The notes beneath the pieces are model-generated. The model worked only from the letters and a program-made list of their open reading frames with translations. It did not search any database and was not told the DNA's origin. The position numbers were made by a program, and so were the translations under genes. From the NCBI RefSeq assembly GCF_003467125.1, contig NZ_QSFA01000002.1:219142-283141 (forward strand): a DNA stretch of 64,000 bases, written 5' to 3'. Shown piece after piece: positions 43,690-51,299 of this stretch (positions are counted from its first letter, which is position 1; every line of letters starts with the position of its first letter). This DNA is from Megasphaera sp. AM44-1BH (GTDB lineage: Bacteria > Bacillota > Negativicutes > Veillonellales > Megasphaeraceae).

Positions 43690-45173
43690 AGCATATAAAA
43701 GAACAATTCATCCGCTATATGGATGCAGGATTTCCCATCATTTACCTCAACACGTATGAAGAAGATAAAGCCGATGCACTCATCCGGTCCGTCGCCGGCG
43801 GCCGGAAAATAGAGGAATGGAATGTGCGCGGCTATTTTGAAAATCAGGTGCTCATGCAAGCTGAGGCGCCACTAGAAGATATTCTGCGGACACTTATCGA
43901 TGACCCTTTGTCCCTGCAGCGGTCTGTCCTGGTCCTCAAAGACGTCCCCCTTTTCAAGGATCAGATGACCGTCATCGAACTGCTGAAATACCTGGCCCGG
44001 CGGATCAGCAATGGCTCTCTGCCCGATTTCAATATAGTCATCGTGTCTTCTGAGGTCTGCATTCCCGGCGAGCTGGATCCGTTTCTGACCATCCTCCACG
44101 ACGAATACCTGACCGTGTCGGACATCCGTGGTGTGATTGAACAATTCTGTCACGATCAGGAAGTGGACATGCTGCCGGAGTTCATCCGCGAACTGGCACA
44201 GATGTTCAAAGGCCTTTCGGAGTATGAAATCAATACCATCCTGGCACTGGCCCTGTCTGATGACGGGGAAATCACCCGGTCCGATTTATCGCTCATATTG
44301 GAGCAGAAAAAGCAGGTCGTACAGAAATCGGGCATATTGGAAATGATTCCCCTCAAAGAAGGCATGGATGATATCGGTGGACTGGAAAGCCTGAAACAAT
44401 GGCTCCAGAGAAAGGAAAAGATTTTCCGCAATATGGAGGCCGCTGCTGCCTTTGGTGTCGATATGCCAAAAGGCGTCCTCATTGCCGGCATGCCCGGATG
44501 CGGCAAATCTCTCAATGCCAAGGCGGCGGCCAAACTCTTCGGCGTTCCCTTGCTGCGCCTCGATATGGGCCGCCTCATGGGCAAATACGTCGGTGAATCG
44601 GAAGCCAATATGCGCAAGGCCATTGGCCTGGCCGAAGCCATTGCGCCGTGTGTACTATGGATCGATGAACTTGAAAAAGCCTTTGCCGGAGTCGGTGGCA
44701 GCGGCGGCGCAGCAGACGTGACAACCCGTCTGTTCGGGACGTTCCTTACGTGGCTGCAGGAAAAAGACAGTCAGGCCTTCGTCGTGGCTACAGCCAATAA
44801 TATCGCCAGTATGCCGCCGGAACTGCTGCGGAAAGGCCGTTTCGATGAAATCTTCTATGTGGCCCTGCCCAATAAGGAAGAACGGAAAAAAATCTTTTCC
44901 ATCCACATCGGGAAACGGCGGCCCGATGATCTGGAAGGCATCGACCTGGACCGGCTGGCGGCCCGGACAGATGGCTATAGCGGCGCTGATATCGAAGGCG
45001 TCGTCAAGGACAGCATCGAAGCAGCCTTTGCCAAAGGAGAAGATGCGATTACTACCGACGGCATCCTGGAAGCGGTCAGCCAGACTCATTCTCTGAAAGA
45101 AATCATGAAGGATTCCCTGCAAAAGATGGAATCTCTCTATAAACAGCGTAAGTTCAAAAATGCTTCGGCATAG
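43686..45173 (+). CDS. AAA+ ATPase, Ycf46-like
   Basis: The 495-residue protein has an N-terminal non-catalytic domain (GFPIIYLNTYEEDKAD near residue 15, and a second degenerate domain to about 210) and a C-terminal AAA+ module: Walker A GMPGCGKS (268-275), Walker B VLWIDE (323-328), and the arginine-finger region LLRKGRFDEIF (381-390), followed by a small lid domain. This two-part plan matches Ycf46-type AAA proteins of cyanobacteria and plastids, whose function is poorly known. It has no protease or nuclease domain of its own. Translationally coupled to the WYL regulator; the next gene starts 14 bases later, so a functional link with the unknown proteins downstream is likely. Confidence 0.85.
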   Translation: MKHIKEQFIRYMDAGFPIIYLNTYEEDKADALIRSVAGGRKIEEWNVRGYFENQVLMQAEAPLEDILRTLIDDPLSLQRSVLVLKDVPLFKDQMTVIELLKYLARRISNGSLPDFNIVIVSSEVCIPGELDPFLTILHDEYLTVSDIRGVIEQFCHDQEVDMLPEFIRELAQMFKGLSEYEINTILALALSDDGEITRSDLSLILEQKKQVVQKSGILEMIPLKEGMDDIGGLESLKQWLQRKEKIFRNMEAAAAFGVDMPKGVLIAGMPGCGKSLNAKAAAKLFGVPLLRLDMGRLMGKYVGESEANMRKAIGLAEAIAPCVLWIDELEKAFAGVGGSGGAADVTTRLFGTFLTWLQEKDSQAFVVATANNIASMPPELLRKGRFDEIFYVALPNKEERKKIFSIHIGKRRPDDLEGIDLDRLAARTDGYSGADIEGVVKDSIEAAFAKGEDAITTDGILEAVSQTHSLKEIMKDSLQKMESLYKQRKFKNASA

Positions 45174-45187
45174 AAAGGAGCAGGGCC

Positions 45188-46732
45188 ATGGAAGAAAAAG
45201 AACAGCCCCGTCAGATGAGCGGCGAAGACATGGTACGGCAGATGCGGCCAGTCATGGAACGGTTCTTCCGTTCCTACGGGGCAAAGGATCCGGCCGTGAG
45301 TACCGAGGAGTGGCTGACGGAAACACTGGGCAAAGAACTTCCATCGTACAGTAAGGATGACATAGCCGCTATGAGCCGGGACATCGTGCGCGAAATAGAA
45401 CAGGCTGAGGTGCGTAAAACGTCACTGGATAAGGCCTGTGCGGCGGGGCAGACAAAGGAATCATGGCTCGCCGATGAAATTCAGAAGGCGTCTGTCGGCG
45501 TCGGTGTGACAGCCATGGGCCAGTATCTGCAGCGCATAGACGATGTACTGGCCGATAACAATCAGGCTATGCTCAAGGTAATCATGAAACAGAATGGCTC
45601 AGTCAATATGAACCCCAATCTCGACGGATTCATTGCCGAACAGCAGCAAGTCAGTTCCTTTAACCGGACGGCGGCACTGGAAAACTCCCCGTACCGTGCG
45701 GATGTACTCCAGCCCGATGGTACGGCCTATGGAAAAAACTCCGTCGATGTCGTCATCTGCGATACGCGTCTGAAGGTGCAGACTCCGGTACGGCGCTATC
45801 AGCTGAAATTCGGACGCAATGCTGAGGCCACGGCGTCCTATTTGGAGCACGGCGACTACCGGGGGCAGCGCTCCCTGGTACCGAAAGGGCAGGTAAGTGA
45901 CGTCCGTCAGCACGTCTCGCCGGGGAAACACGTATCCGATACGATAGAAAGCCCCGATGGCGTCCGGTCCCGGCCGCTGGGCAAAGAACAGGCCAAGGCC
46001 ATGCAGGAACGCGTCCAGCGTGGACGCCGTCTGGCTCAGGACAACTGGAATTCCTTCAATACCCGTTCCCTGGCTTTGCATATCGGCAAACAGGCGGCTC
46101 TGGCAGGCATTTCCGGCGCGGCCCTGGCCACGGGATTCCATCTGGCGGGAAAAGCGCTGAAGGGAGAAAAAATCGACGGCGAAGAAGTAGTCCGCACAGC
46201 TATCACGACCGGCGCCGATACGGGGATCAAGGCGGCTGCCGCCGGGGCTCTCAAAGTCGGTGTGGAAAAAAATCTCATTCCCATACTGGCCAGAGGAACG
46301 CCGGTCGCGGTCCTGACGCCCCTGGCCTGGGCCGGCATCGAGCAGGTAAAAATCTGCTACCGTGCCGCCAAGGGCGAACTGACGGCAATGGAGGCTATTG
46401 ACGCCATGGGCCGCGTTACCGTATCGACCGTTGGCGGATATATCGCCGGCAGTATCGGTATGGTTGAAGGCGCCATTACAGGAGCCGCCATGCTTTCGTG
46501 GATTCCCGTCATCGGGACCGGCGTCGGTGCCGTCGTAGGTGGCATCGTAGGTGGCCTGACCGGCTGTCTGGCTGGTTCTACTGTGGGAAAAGCCGTGTAC
46601 AGCGGCGTCAAAACCGTTGCCAAAACGGCTGTCCGCGTCGCCAAAAGCGTGGGCCATGCTCTGTATTCCGGGGCAAAGGCGGTTGCCAGAGGAATCAAGA
46701 ATGGTCTTAAGAGCATTTTCAGTTTTTTCTGA
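45188..46732 (+). CDS. Uncharacterised protein with nuclease-like motif and glycine-zipper membrane domain
   Basis: I do not recognise a named family for this 514-residue protein. The N-terminal third is helical and charged. Around 166-236 it has YRADVLQPDGTAYGKNSVDV, then YQLKFGRNAEATASYL and HGDYRGQRSLVPKGQ; the D187 ... Q205-x-K207 spacing resembles the core of PD-(D/E)xK nucleases of the QxK form. Residues 300-470 are hydrophobic and Gly/Ala-rich, with a glycine zipper (VVGGIVGGLTGCLAG near 449), and the last 45 residues are a cationic amphipathic helix ending KSIFSFF. The plan suggests a membrane-inserting or pore-type effector. AAAGGAG precedes the ATG. Confidence 0.6.
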   Translation: MEEKEQPRQMSGEDMVRQMRPVMERFFRSYGAKDPAVSTEEWLTETLGKELPSYSKDDIAAMSRDIVREIEQAEVRKTSLDKACAAGQTKESWLADEIQKASVGVGVTAMGQYLQRIDDVLADNNQAMLKVIMKQNGSVNMNPNLDGFIAEQQQVSSFNRTAALENSPYRADVLQPDGTAYGKNSVDVVICDTRLKVQTPVRRYQLKFGRNAEATASYLEHGDYRGQRSLVPKGQVSDVRQHVSPGKHVSDTIESPDGVRSRPLGKEQAKAMQERVQRGRRLAQDNWNSFNTRSLALHIGKQAALAGISGAALATGFHLAGKALKGEKIDGEEVVRTAITTGADTGIKAAAAGALKVGVEKNLIPILARGTPVAVLTPLAWAGIEQVKICYRAAKGELTAMEAIDAMGRVTVSTVGGYIAGSIGMVEGAITGAAMLSWIPVIGTGVGAVVGGIVGGLTGCLAGSTVGKAVYSGVKTVAKTAVRVAKSVGHALYSGAKAVARGIKNGLKSIFSFF

Positions 46733-46747
46733 TGCAGGAGTGTACCT

Positions 46748-47854
46748 ATGGTAAAAAAAATAAAATATGCCCTCACTATGGCCGACGGGGCCAAAGTGCG
46801 GACATTGGAAGATTTGCGGGACCATTTCGACTGGCCCCATGTACTGGGATATTTTCTCGACGGCAAACTGGCAGAATGGCTGCGGGACCGGTATTTTGAT
46901 GAACTGGCCGCGTCCGTAGAGTCCCTGCCGGCGGAAAGCCCGGATCTGGAACAGCAGCTGTGCCATCTCCTGGGCGTCGCCTGGGAAGCGAAGGAAACGA
47001 CCGTAGATGTGACACGGATGCAGCGGCGGCAGGAAAAAGAAGCGTTGCTGCGGCAGATGACGGCCGACGAATCCATCTGGCAGCACGGGGAAATGACAGC
47101 TTTCACCCAGGAAGATCTGGATGAACTCATCGGTGACGGCGTACCGGTCATATACCTTTGCGGTGAGGAATTTACTGTGCCATCTGATGTGGTGCAGCGG
47201 ACCTATATCGGCATTCTTGGCAGACCCCGCATCCAGATCGACGTTGCATCGCCAGACGAACTGGAAGAAAAGGGGATTGTCTTTGAACAGGTTGACCTGC
47301 CGGAACCGTTGAGAATGCCGGAAGAACCACCGGAACCGGTACGGCAGAATAAAAAACAGGACAAGCCGTACGTCGTATCTGAAGCCTTTCAAAGCCAGCT
47401 GAGTGACGAACAGCAACAGAAAACAGCGGTCCTGTACGAAGAAGCCCAGCATATACTGGGAGCAGCCGTGTTCGATATCGACGTAGCGACGAGGCTGCTG
47501 TTGGACACAGCCCAGGCAGAACTGGGACATGCGACCTTTGATATCGATGTTTCGACACACAGCCTGCTGAATGCAGCCCGGGAAGAACTGGGACGGGCGA
47601 ACTTTAATATCGATGTCTCGACACACAGCCTGCTGGATATGGCACGGGAAGAACTGGGACGGGCGACCTTCGATATCGACGTCTCGACACACAGCTTGCA
47701 GGATGCGGCCCGGGAAGAACTGAGACATGCGACCTTTGATATCGATGTCTCGACACGCCCTCTCGTATCAGAAGCCCGGTCCTGCAGAGAAGAATCCCTG
47801 TCTTTCATCGAGCGTATAAGAAAGTCAATGCAGGCAACACAGGAAATCAAGTAG
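46748..47854 (+). CDS. Uncharacterised protein with five 22-residue C-terminal repeats
   Basis: This 368-residue protein is not recognised. Residues 1-60 form a compact domain (KIKYALTMADGAKVRTLEDL then HVLGYFLDGKLAEWLRDRYF) of a kind I recall at the start of several otherwise unrelated bacterial proteins; that needs a search. Residues about 229-338 are five copies of a 22-residue unit, typified by LLDMAREELGRATFDIDVST with HS after it, which alternates a helix and a short strand. A charged Glu-rich linker joins the two parts. It follows the glycine-zipper gene by 15 bases with its own AGGAG site. The repeats suggest a binding or scaffold role. Confidence 0.6.
   Translation: MVKKIKYALTMADGAKVRTLEDLRDHFDWPHVLGYFLDGKLAEWLRDRYFDELAASVESLPAESPDLEQQLCHLLGVAWEAKETTVDVTRMQRRQEKEALLRQMTADESIWQHGEMTAFTQEDLDELIGDGVPVIYLCGEEFTVPSDVVQRTYIGILGRPRIQIDVASPDELEEKGIVFEQVDLPEPLRMPEEPPEPVRQNKKQDKPYVVSEAFQSQLSDEQQQKTAVLYEEAQHILGAAVFDIDVATRLLLDTAQAELGHATFDIDVSTHSLLNAAREELGRANFNIDVSTHSLLDMAREELGRATFDIDVSTHSLQDAAREELRHATFDIDVSTRPLVSEARSCREESLSFIERIRKSMQATQEIK
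47432..47761 (+). repeat. Five tandem 66-base coding repeats
   Basis: Units start at 47432, 47498, 47564, 47630 and 47696. Units 2-4 are nearly identical in DNA, unit 1 is the most diverged, so the array has expanded recently. Because 66 is a multiple of 3 the frame is preserved. Confidence 0.92.
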
Positions 47855-47880
47855 AGAAATACAGGCAACACAGAAAATCA
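47831..47880 (+). repeat. Short direct repeat across the end of the repeat protein gene
   Basis: CAGGCAACACAGGAAATCA (47831-47849) recurs at 47862-47880 with one change, a period of 31 bases. The first copy is coding and the second lies after the stop, so the end of the gene has been partly duplicated. Confidence 0.7.
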
Positions 47881-47941
47881 GCTATCCTGATTATGAGATA
47901 AAATAGACACAAGTACAGACAGAATAAAGGAGAGAATACCC

Positions 47942-48487
47942 ATGGCAGATAACGAACAAAACGCAGAAGTAGCACAAATGAAAATGGTGAAATTTAAGGC
48001 AACCGTAGAACGCCTGCAAAAATATTTATGGCCTTATAGGTCTAGTTCAAGCGTTCCTTGTGTTCCTGTAGGTCCTGAATGGCTTTCTTCATACGTCGAT
48101 AATCCCTATATCAACATGTTAGTAGCAGAATCTATTTTTTCCCGGTGTGAGATGGGAAATAATGTATATGGTTATGTTCAAAACAATAGTTTTTCTATTT
48201 CTAAACCAAATGCTACCGGCAGCAGCTATTATGATATCCGTGTTCCCGAGTCTGCTCCTTACGATACAGTTTTCTGGTTCTTCATGCTGGCCGCCATCGA
48301 TGACCGCATTTATAATGATCAGCTGGATTATATTGTGGACGTGGCCTACCTCCTGCATTTCTCAGAAGCGATGATCCGCGACTGGTGCCGTGCCGTCGTC
48401 TACGTTCTTGATGGTCATACCCTGTCTCCCGACTGTGACCTCACGTGTGAAACAGAAGCAGGAAAAAAATTCTTCCTCCATCAGTAG
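47942..48487 (+). CDS. Uncharacterised 181-residue protein, last gene of the WYL-AAA cluster
   Basis: I do not recognise this protein. It is soluble, with no signal or membrane segment. The N-terminal half is AT-richer than its neighbours and Ser/Tyr-rich. Residues about 109-155 (WFFMLAAIDDRIYNDQLDYI and then MIRDWCRAVVYVLDG) resemble a TerB-like helical domain in the placing of Asp residues at helix ends, a weak pattern reading. AAAGGAG precedes the ATG. The gap of 87 bases before it contains the direct repeat and a TAAAAT box, so it may also have its own promoter. Confidence 0.5.
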   Translation: MADNEQNAEVAQMKMVKFKATVERLQKYLWPYRSSSSVPCVPVGPEWLSSYVDNPYINMLVAESIFSRCEMGNNVYGYVQNNSFSISKPNATGSSYYDIRVPESAPYDTVFWFFMLAAIDDRIYNDQLDYIVDVAYLLHFSEAMIRDWCRAVVYVLDGHTLSPDCDLTCETEAGKKFFLHQ

Positions 48488-48505
48488 GAAAGGATGGTTT
48501 GCAGG

Positions 48506-48560
48506 GAAAGTGGCGTCCCCATGAGGGGAAGCTGTCAGCCAGGCTGACTGAAGGGGCTTT
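48506..48560 (+). repeat. Compound-hairpin intergenic element, possibly a dispersed repeat
   Basis: TCCCC-ATGA-GGGGA and GTCAGCC-A-GGCTGAC stand next to each other, followed by TGAAGGGGC. Similar GTGGC..CCCC..GGGGAAGCTGTCAGC elements are known to me from gut Firmicutes as multi-copy intergenic repeats; only one copy is in this window. Confidence 0.5.
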
Positions 48561-48599
48561 GTTTATATTCAAGTTTCTATATGTTGAGTCCGTTTTCTG

Positions 48600-48645
48600 C
48601 CGCGGCAGTTGGCATTGTATGCCAGCTGTCGCGGTACTTTGTTTT
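48600..48645 (+). terminator. Probable terminator of the WYL-AAA cluster
   Basis: A 16-base stem with two G-U pairs (48600-48615 with 48619-48634) and a 3-base loop, followed by TACTTTGTTTTC. Confidence 0.6.
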
Positions 48646-48680
48646 CTTTATGATGACATGGTGTACGTATTTACAAATTT

Positions 48681-48709
48681 TTGTGGAATGATTAGTGGAT
48701 TCGTATTAT
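48681..48709 (+). promoter_or_regulatory. Promoter of the mmdA operon
   Basis: TTGTGG (48681-48686), 17 bases, TATTAT (48704-48709). Confidence 0.5.
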
Positions 48710-48794
48710 AATAAATAGAGAATAACCGTAGTAAAAACATGGGAAATATGATAAAATATAATAACTATGCGATAAAGTGTATTGGAGGTGCATT

Positions 48795-50324
48795 ATGGCA
48801 ACAGTTCAGGAAAAGATTGAGCTCCTGCATCAGAAGCTTGATACGATAGAAATGGGCGGCGGCCAGCAAAAAATTGATAAACAGCATGAAAAAGGGAAGA
48901 TGACAGCCCGGGAACGGCTGCATATGCTTTTTGACGAAGGCAGTTTTACCGAAATCAGCCAGTTTATCCATCACCGCTGCACCAATTTTGGCATGGAAAA
49001 GAAGGAAATCCCCGGCGACGGCGTCGTTACGGGATACGGCAATGTCAATGGCCGCCTCGTCTTTGCCTATGCAGAAGATTTTACCGTCGAAGGTGGCTCT
49101 CTCGGGGAAATGCATGCCCACAAGATTTGCCAGGTACAGGAAATGGCACTCAAAATGGGGGCTCCTATTGTCGGAATCAATGATTCCGGCGGTGCCCGCA
49201 TACAGGAAGGGGTCGATGCTCTTTCCGGATTTGGCCGCATCTTTATGAATAATACCAAGGCATCCGGCGTCATTCCCCAGATTTCTGTCATCATGGGACC
49301 TTGTGCCGGTGGTGCTGTCTACAGTCCGGCCCTGACCGATTTCATCTACATGGTCAAGAATACAAGCAATATGTTTATTACGGGACCGAAGGTCATCAAA
49401 TCGGTTACCATGGAAGAAGTGACGGCAGAGGACCTGGGTGGTGCCGTAGCGCACAATACTATTTCCGGCGTAGCGCATTTTGCCTGCGAAAACGAAACAG
49501 ACTGCATCCAGCAGATCAAATACCTGCTCGATTTCCTGCCCAGCAATAATATGGAAGAAGCTCCCGTGTATGATTCGTCCGATGATCCCGGACGGATGGA
49601 TGAATCCCTCGATTCCATCATTCCCGACAGCGACAACGTAGCCTACGACATGGTCGATGTCATCAAATCCTGCGTCGATAACGGGGAGATTTATCAGGTA
49701 CTGGAAAACTATGCCATGAACATGATTACCTGCTTTGCCCGTTTCGACGGCCAGAGCGTAGGTATTATTGCCAACCAGCCAAAATTCCTGGCCGGCTGCC
49801 TCGACATCAACGCGTCCGACAAGGCTGCCCGCTTCATCCGTTTCTGCGATGCCTTCAATATCCCAGTCGTTACCTTCGTGGACGTGCCGGGATTCCTGCC
49901 TGGCATCAATCAGGAACACGGCGGCATTATACGCCACGGGGCCAAACTGCTCTATGCATACTGCGAAGCGACGGTTCCCAAAGTGACAGTCGTCACGCGC
50001 AAAGCCTACGGCGGTGCTTATATCGGCATGTGCTGCCGCCAGCTTGGCGCCGACATGGTATTTGCCTGGCCGACAGCGGAAATAGCCGTCATGGGACCCG
50101 ATGGGGCGGCTGATATCATTTTCAAACGCGATCCCGATAAAGAAGCCAAAAAGCAGGAATACATCAAGGAATTCCTGACACCGTACAAAGCGGCAGAACA
50201 CGGCTACGTCGATTGCGTCATCGATCCAAAAGAAACGCGTCCGCGCATCATCAATGCCCTGGCTATGCTCTACAGCAAGCGGGAAGACCGGCCGCAGAAG
50301 AAACACGGTAATATTCCGTTATAA
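48795..50324 (+). CDS. mmdA: Carboxyltransferase subunit of a biotin-dependent acyl-CoA decarboxylase
   Basis: The 509-residue protein is the alpha subunit type of sodium-pumping methylmalonyl-CoA (or glutaconyl-CoA) decarboxylase. It has the crotonase-like carboxyltransferase halves: GKMTARERLHMLFDEGSF near residue 33, GINDSGGARIQEGVDALSGF near 128, and in the second half FVDVPGFLPGINQEHGGIIR and WPTAEIAVMGPDGAADIIF. It transfers CO2 from the acyl-CoA to biotin on the carrier subunit. Methylmalonyl-CoA fits best by length and sequence; glutaconyl-CoA and propionyl-CoA enzymes are close relatives. Start at the ATG after TTGGAGGTG. First of three co-transcribed subunit genes. Confidence 0.92.
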   Translation: MATVQEKIELLHQKLDTIEMGGGQQKIDKQHEKGKMTARERLHMLFDEGSFTEISQFIHHRCTNFGMEKKEIPGDGVVTGYGNVNGRLVFAYAEDFTVEGGSLGEMHAHKICQVQEMALKMGAPIVGINDSGGARIQEGVDALSGFGRIFMNNTKASGVIPQISVIMGPCAGGAVYSPALTDFIYMVKNTSNMFITGPKVIKSVTMEEVTAEDLGGAVAHNTISGVAHFACENETDCIQQIKYLLDFLPSNNMEEAPVYDSSDDPGRMDESLDSIIPDSDNVAYDMVDVIKSCVDNGEIYQVLENYAMNMITCFARFDGQSVGIIANQPKFLAGCLDINASDKAARFIRFCDAFNIPVVTFVDVPGFLPGINQEHGGIIRHGAKLLYAYCEATVPKVTVVTRKAYGGAYIGMCCRQLGADMVFAWPTAEIAVMGPDGAADIIFKRDPDKEAKKQEYIKEFLTPYKAAEHGYVDCVIDPKETRPRIINALAMLYSKREDRPQKKHGNIPL

Positions 50325-50338
50325 GGGGGAATCAGGTC

Positions 50339-50830
50339 ATGGAAGAAACATCAGCCATTTCGATGGAACTCGTATTAGCGGCCCTGATTGCCCTGGCTGT
50401 GCTGCTCCTGCTCGGCTGGTATATTTTAAACAGCAAGATAAAAGCCCTGGCTTCTGACGTAGAAACATTGAAGAAGGAACGGGATGGCCTTCTGGTACGT
50501 CTGAACGCATCAGAAGAAAAGATAGCTGCGGTTCCGGCTGCTCAAGGGATAGCAGCTGCGGCGACTGCTGAACCAGCGGAACCGGCTGTAGGGGAAGTGC
50601 CGGAAAATACGGCAGAAAAACCACTGCAGCCTGCTGGGGAAGAAGCAGAAGATACAAAAGATATCCCATCGGATAGTGAAATACCGCCTGAAGTCGTAGC
50701 CGTCATCATGGCTGCCGTTGCCGCCTGTGGTTACAACCCGGCAGCCATCCGGTCGATACGGCGGGATACAGCCAGGACCCATCAGAATCATGGCTGGGTC
50801 ATGGCAGGCCGTCTGGCTGGTATGAGATAA
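50339..50830 (+). CDS. mmdD: Decarboxylase delta (OadG-like) membrane subunit
   Basis: The 163-residue protein has one N-terminal membrane helix (about residues 7-28), a charged coiled stretch, an Ala/Glu/Pro-rich linker, and a conserved C-terminal region with PPEVVAVIMAAVAACGY and NHGWVMAGRLAGM, as in MmdD/GcdD and OadG proteins. It anchors the carboxyltransferase and carrier to the membrane decarboxylase subunit. It lies 14 bases after mmdA and 31 before the biotin carrier, in the order seen in Veillonella-type operons. Confidence 0.82.
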   Translation: MEETSAISMELVLAALIALAVLLLLGWYILNSKIKALASDVETLKKERDGLLVRLNASEEKIAAVPAAQGIAAAATAEPAEPAVGEVPENTAEKPLQPAGEEAEDTKDIPSDSEIPPEVVAVIMAAVAACGYNPAAIRSIRRDTARTHQNHGWVMAGRLAGMR

Positions 50831-50861
50831 GAGAAATTGGACTCCAGGAGGAATTAGTATA

Positions 50862-51281
50862 ATGAAAAAATTTAACGTAACTGTCAATGGCAAGACCTAT
50901 GAAGTAGAAGTAGAAGAAGTTGGCGCCCCTCAAAAACCATCTGCACCGGCGTCTCCTGCCCCGGCTCCGGCACCGTCTCCAGCCGCGCAGCCTGTACAGA
51001 AGGCACCGGCAGCCCAGCCAGCTCCGGCAGCACCTGTTGTTCCCAAAGGCCCGGTTCCGGAAGGAGCCATCACGGTAAAAGCTCCTATGCCGGGCAAGAT
51101 TTCCGCAGTCAAGGCAGAAAGCGGTGCGGCTGTCAAACGCGGTGACGTACTGGTCGTACTGGAAGCGATGAAAATGCAGAACGATATTACTGCCACAGCT
51201 GACGGGACCCTTCATGAAATCCGTGTCCAGGTCGGTGATAACGTTAAGACAGGAGATATCTTAGCCGTTATTACCCAGTAG
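50862..51281 (+). CDS. mmdC: Biotin carboxyl carrier subunit of the decarboxylase
   Basis: The 139-residue protein ends in a biotinyl domain with the biotin-lysine motif EAMKMQ (Lys104). An Ala/Pro-rich flexible linker (about residues 22-62) precedes it, typical of carrier subunits that must reach two active sites. It takes CO2 from MmdA and hands it to the membrane beta subunit, where decarboxylation drives sodium export. That beta subunit (MmdB/GcdB) is not encoded next: an Rrf2 regulator follows instead. Confidence 0.93.
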   Translation: MKKFNVTVNGKTYEVEVEEVGAPQKPSAPASPAPAPAPSPAAQPVQKAPAAQPAPAAPVVPKGPVPEGAITVKAPMPGKISAVKAESGAAVKRGDVLVVLEAMKMQNDITATADGTLHEIRVQVGDNVKTGDILAVITQ

Positions 51282-51299
51282 TGAGAAGAGGTAATCTCC

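Larger units (their letters stand above)
48488..48794 (+). other. Intergenic region before mmdA
   Basis: This 307-base stretch holds a compound hairpin element (48506-48560), a long G-U containing stem-loop likely to end the preceding cluster (48600-48645), and the mmdA promoter (48681-48709). I see no gene. Confidence 0.7.

Noticed and set aside
45599..47728. 709-codon minus-strand open frame spanning genes 3 and 4 of the WYL cluster
   Set aside because: Long, but it starts inside the complement of the 22-residue repeats and gives Cys/Gln/His-rich sequence without motifs. The two sense genes each have ribosome sites and good context.
47432..47761. 66-base repeats as a CRISPR array
   Set aside because: The repeats are contiguous without spacers, lie in frame inside a gene and code for a regular peptide.
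48765..50306. 513-codon minus-strand open frame opposite mmdA
   Set aside because: Shadow of mmdA, which has full family motifs.
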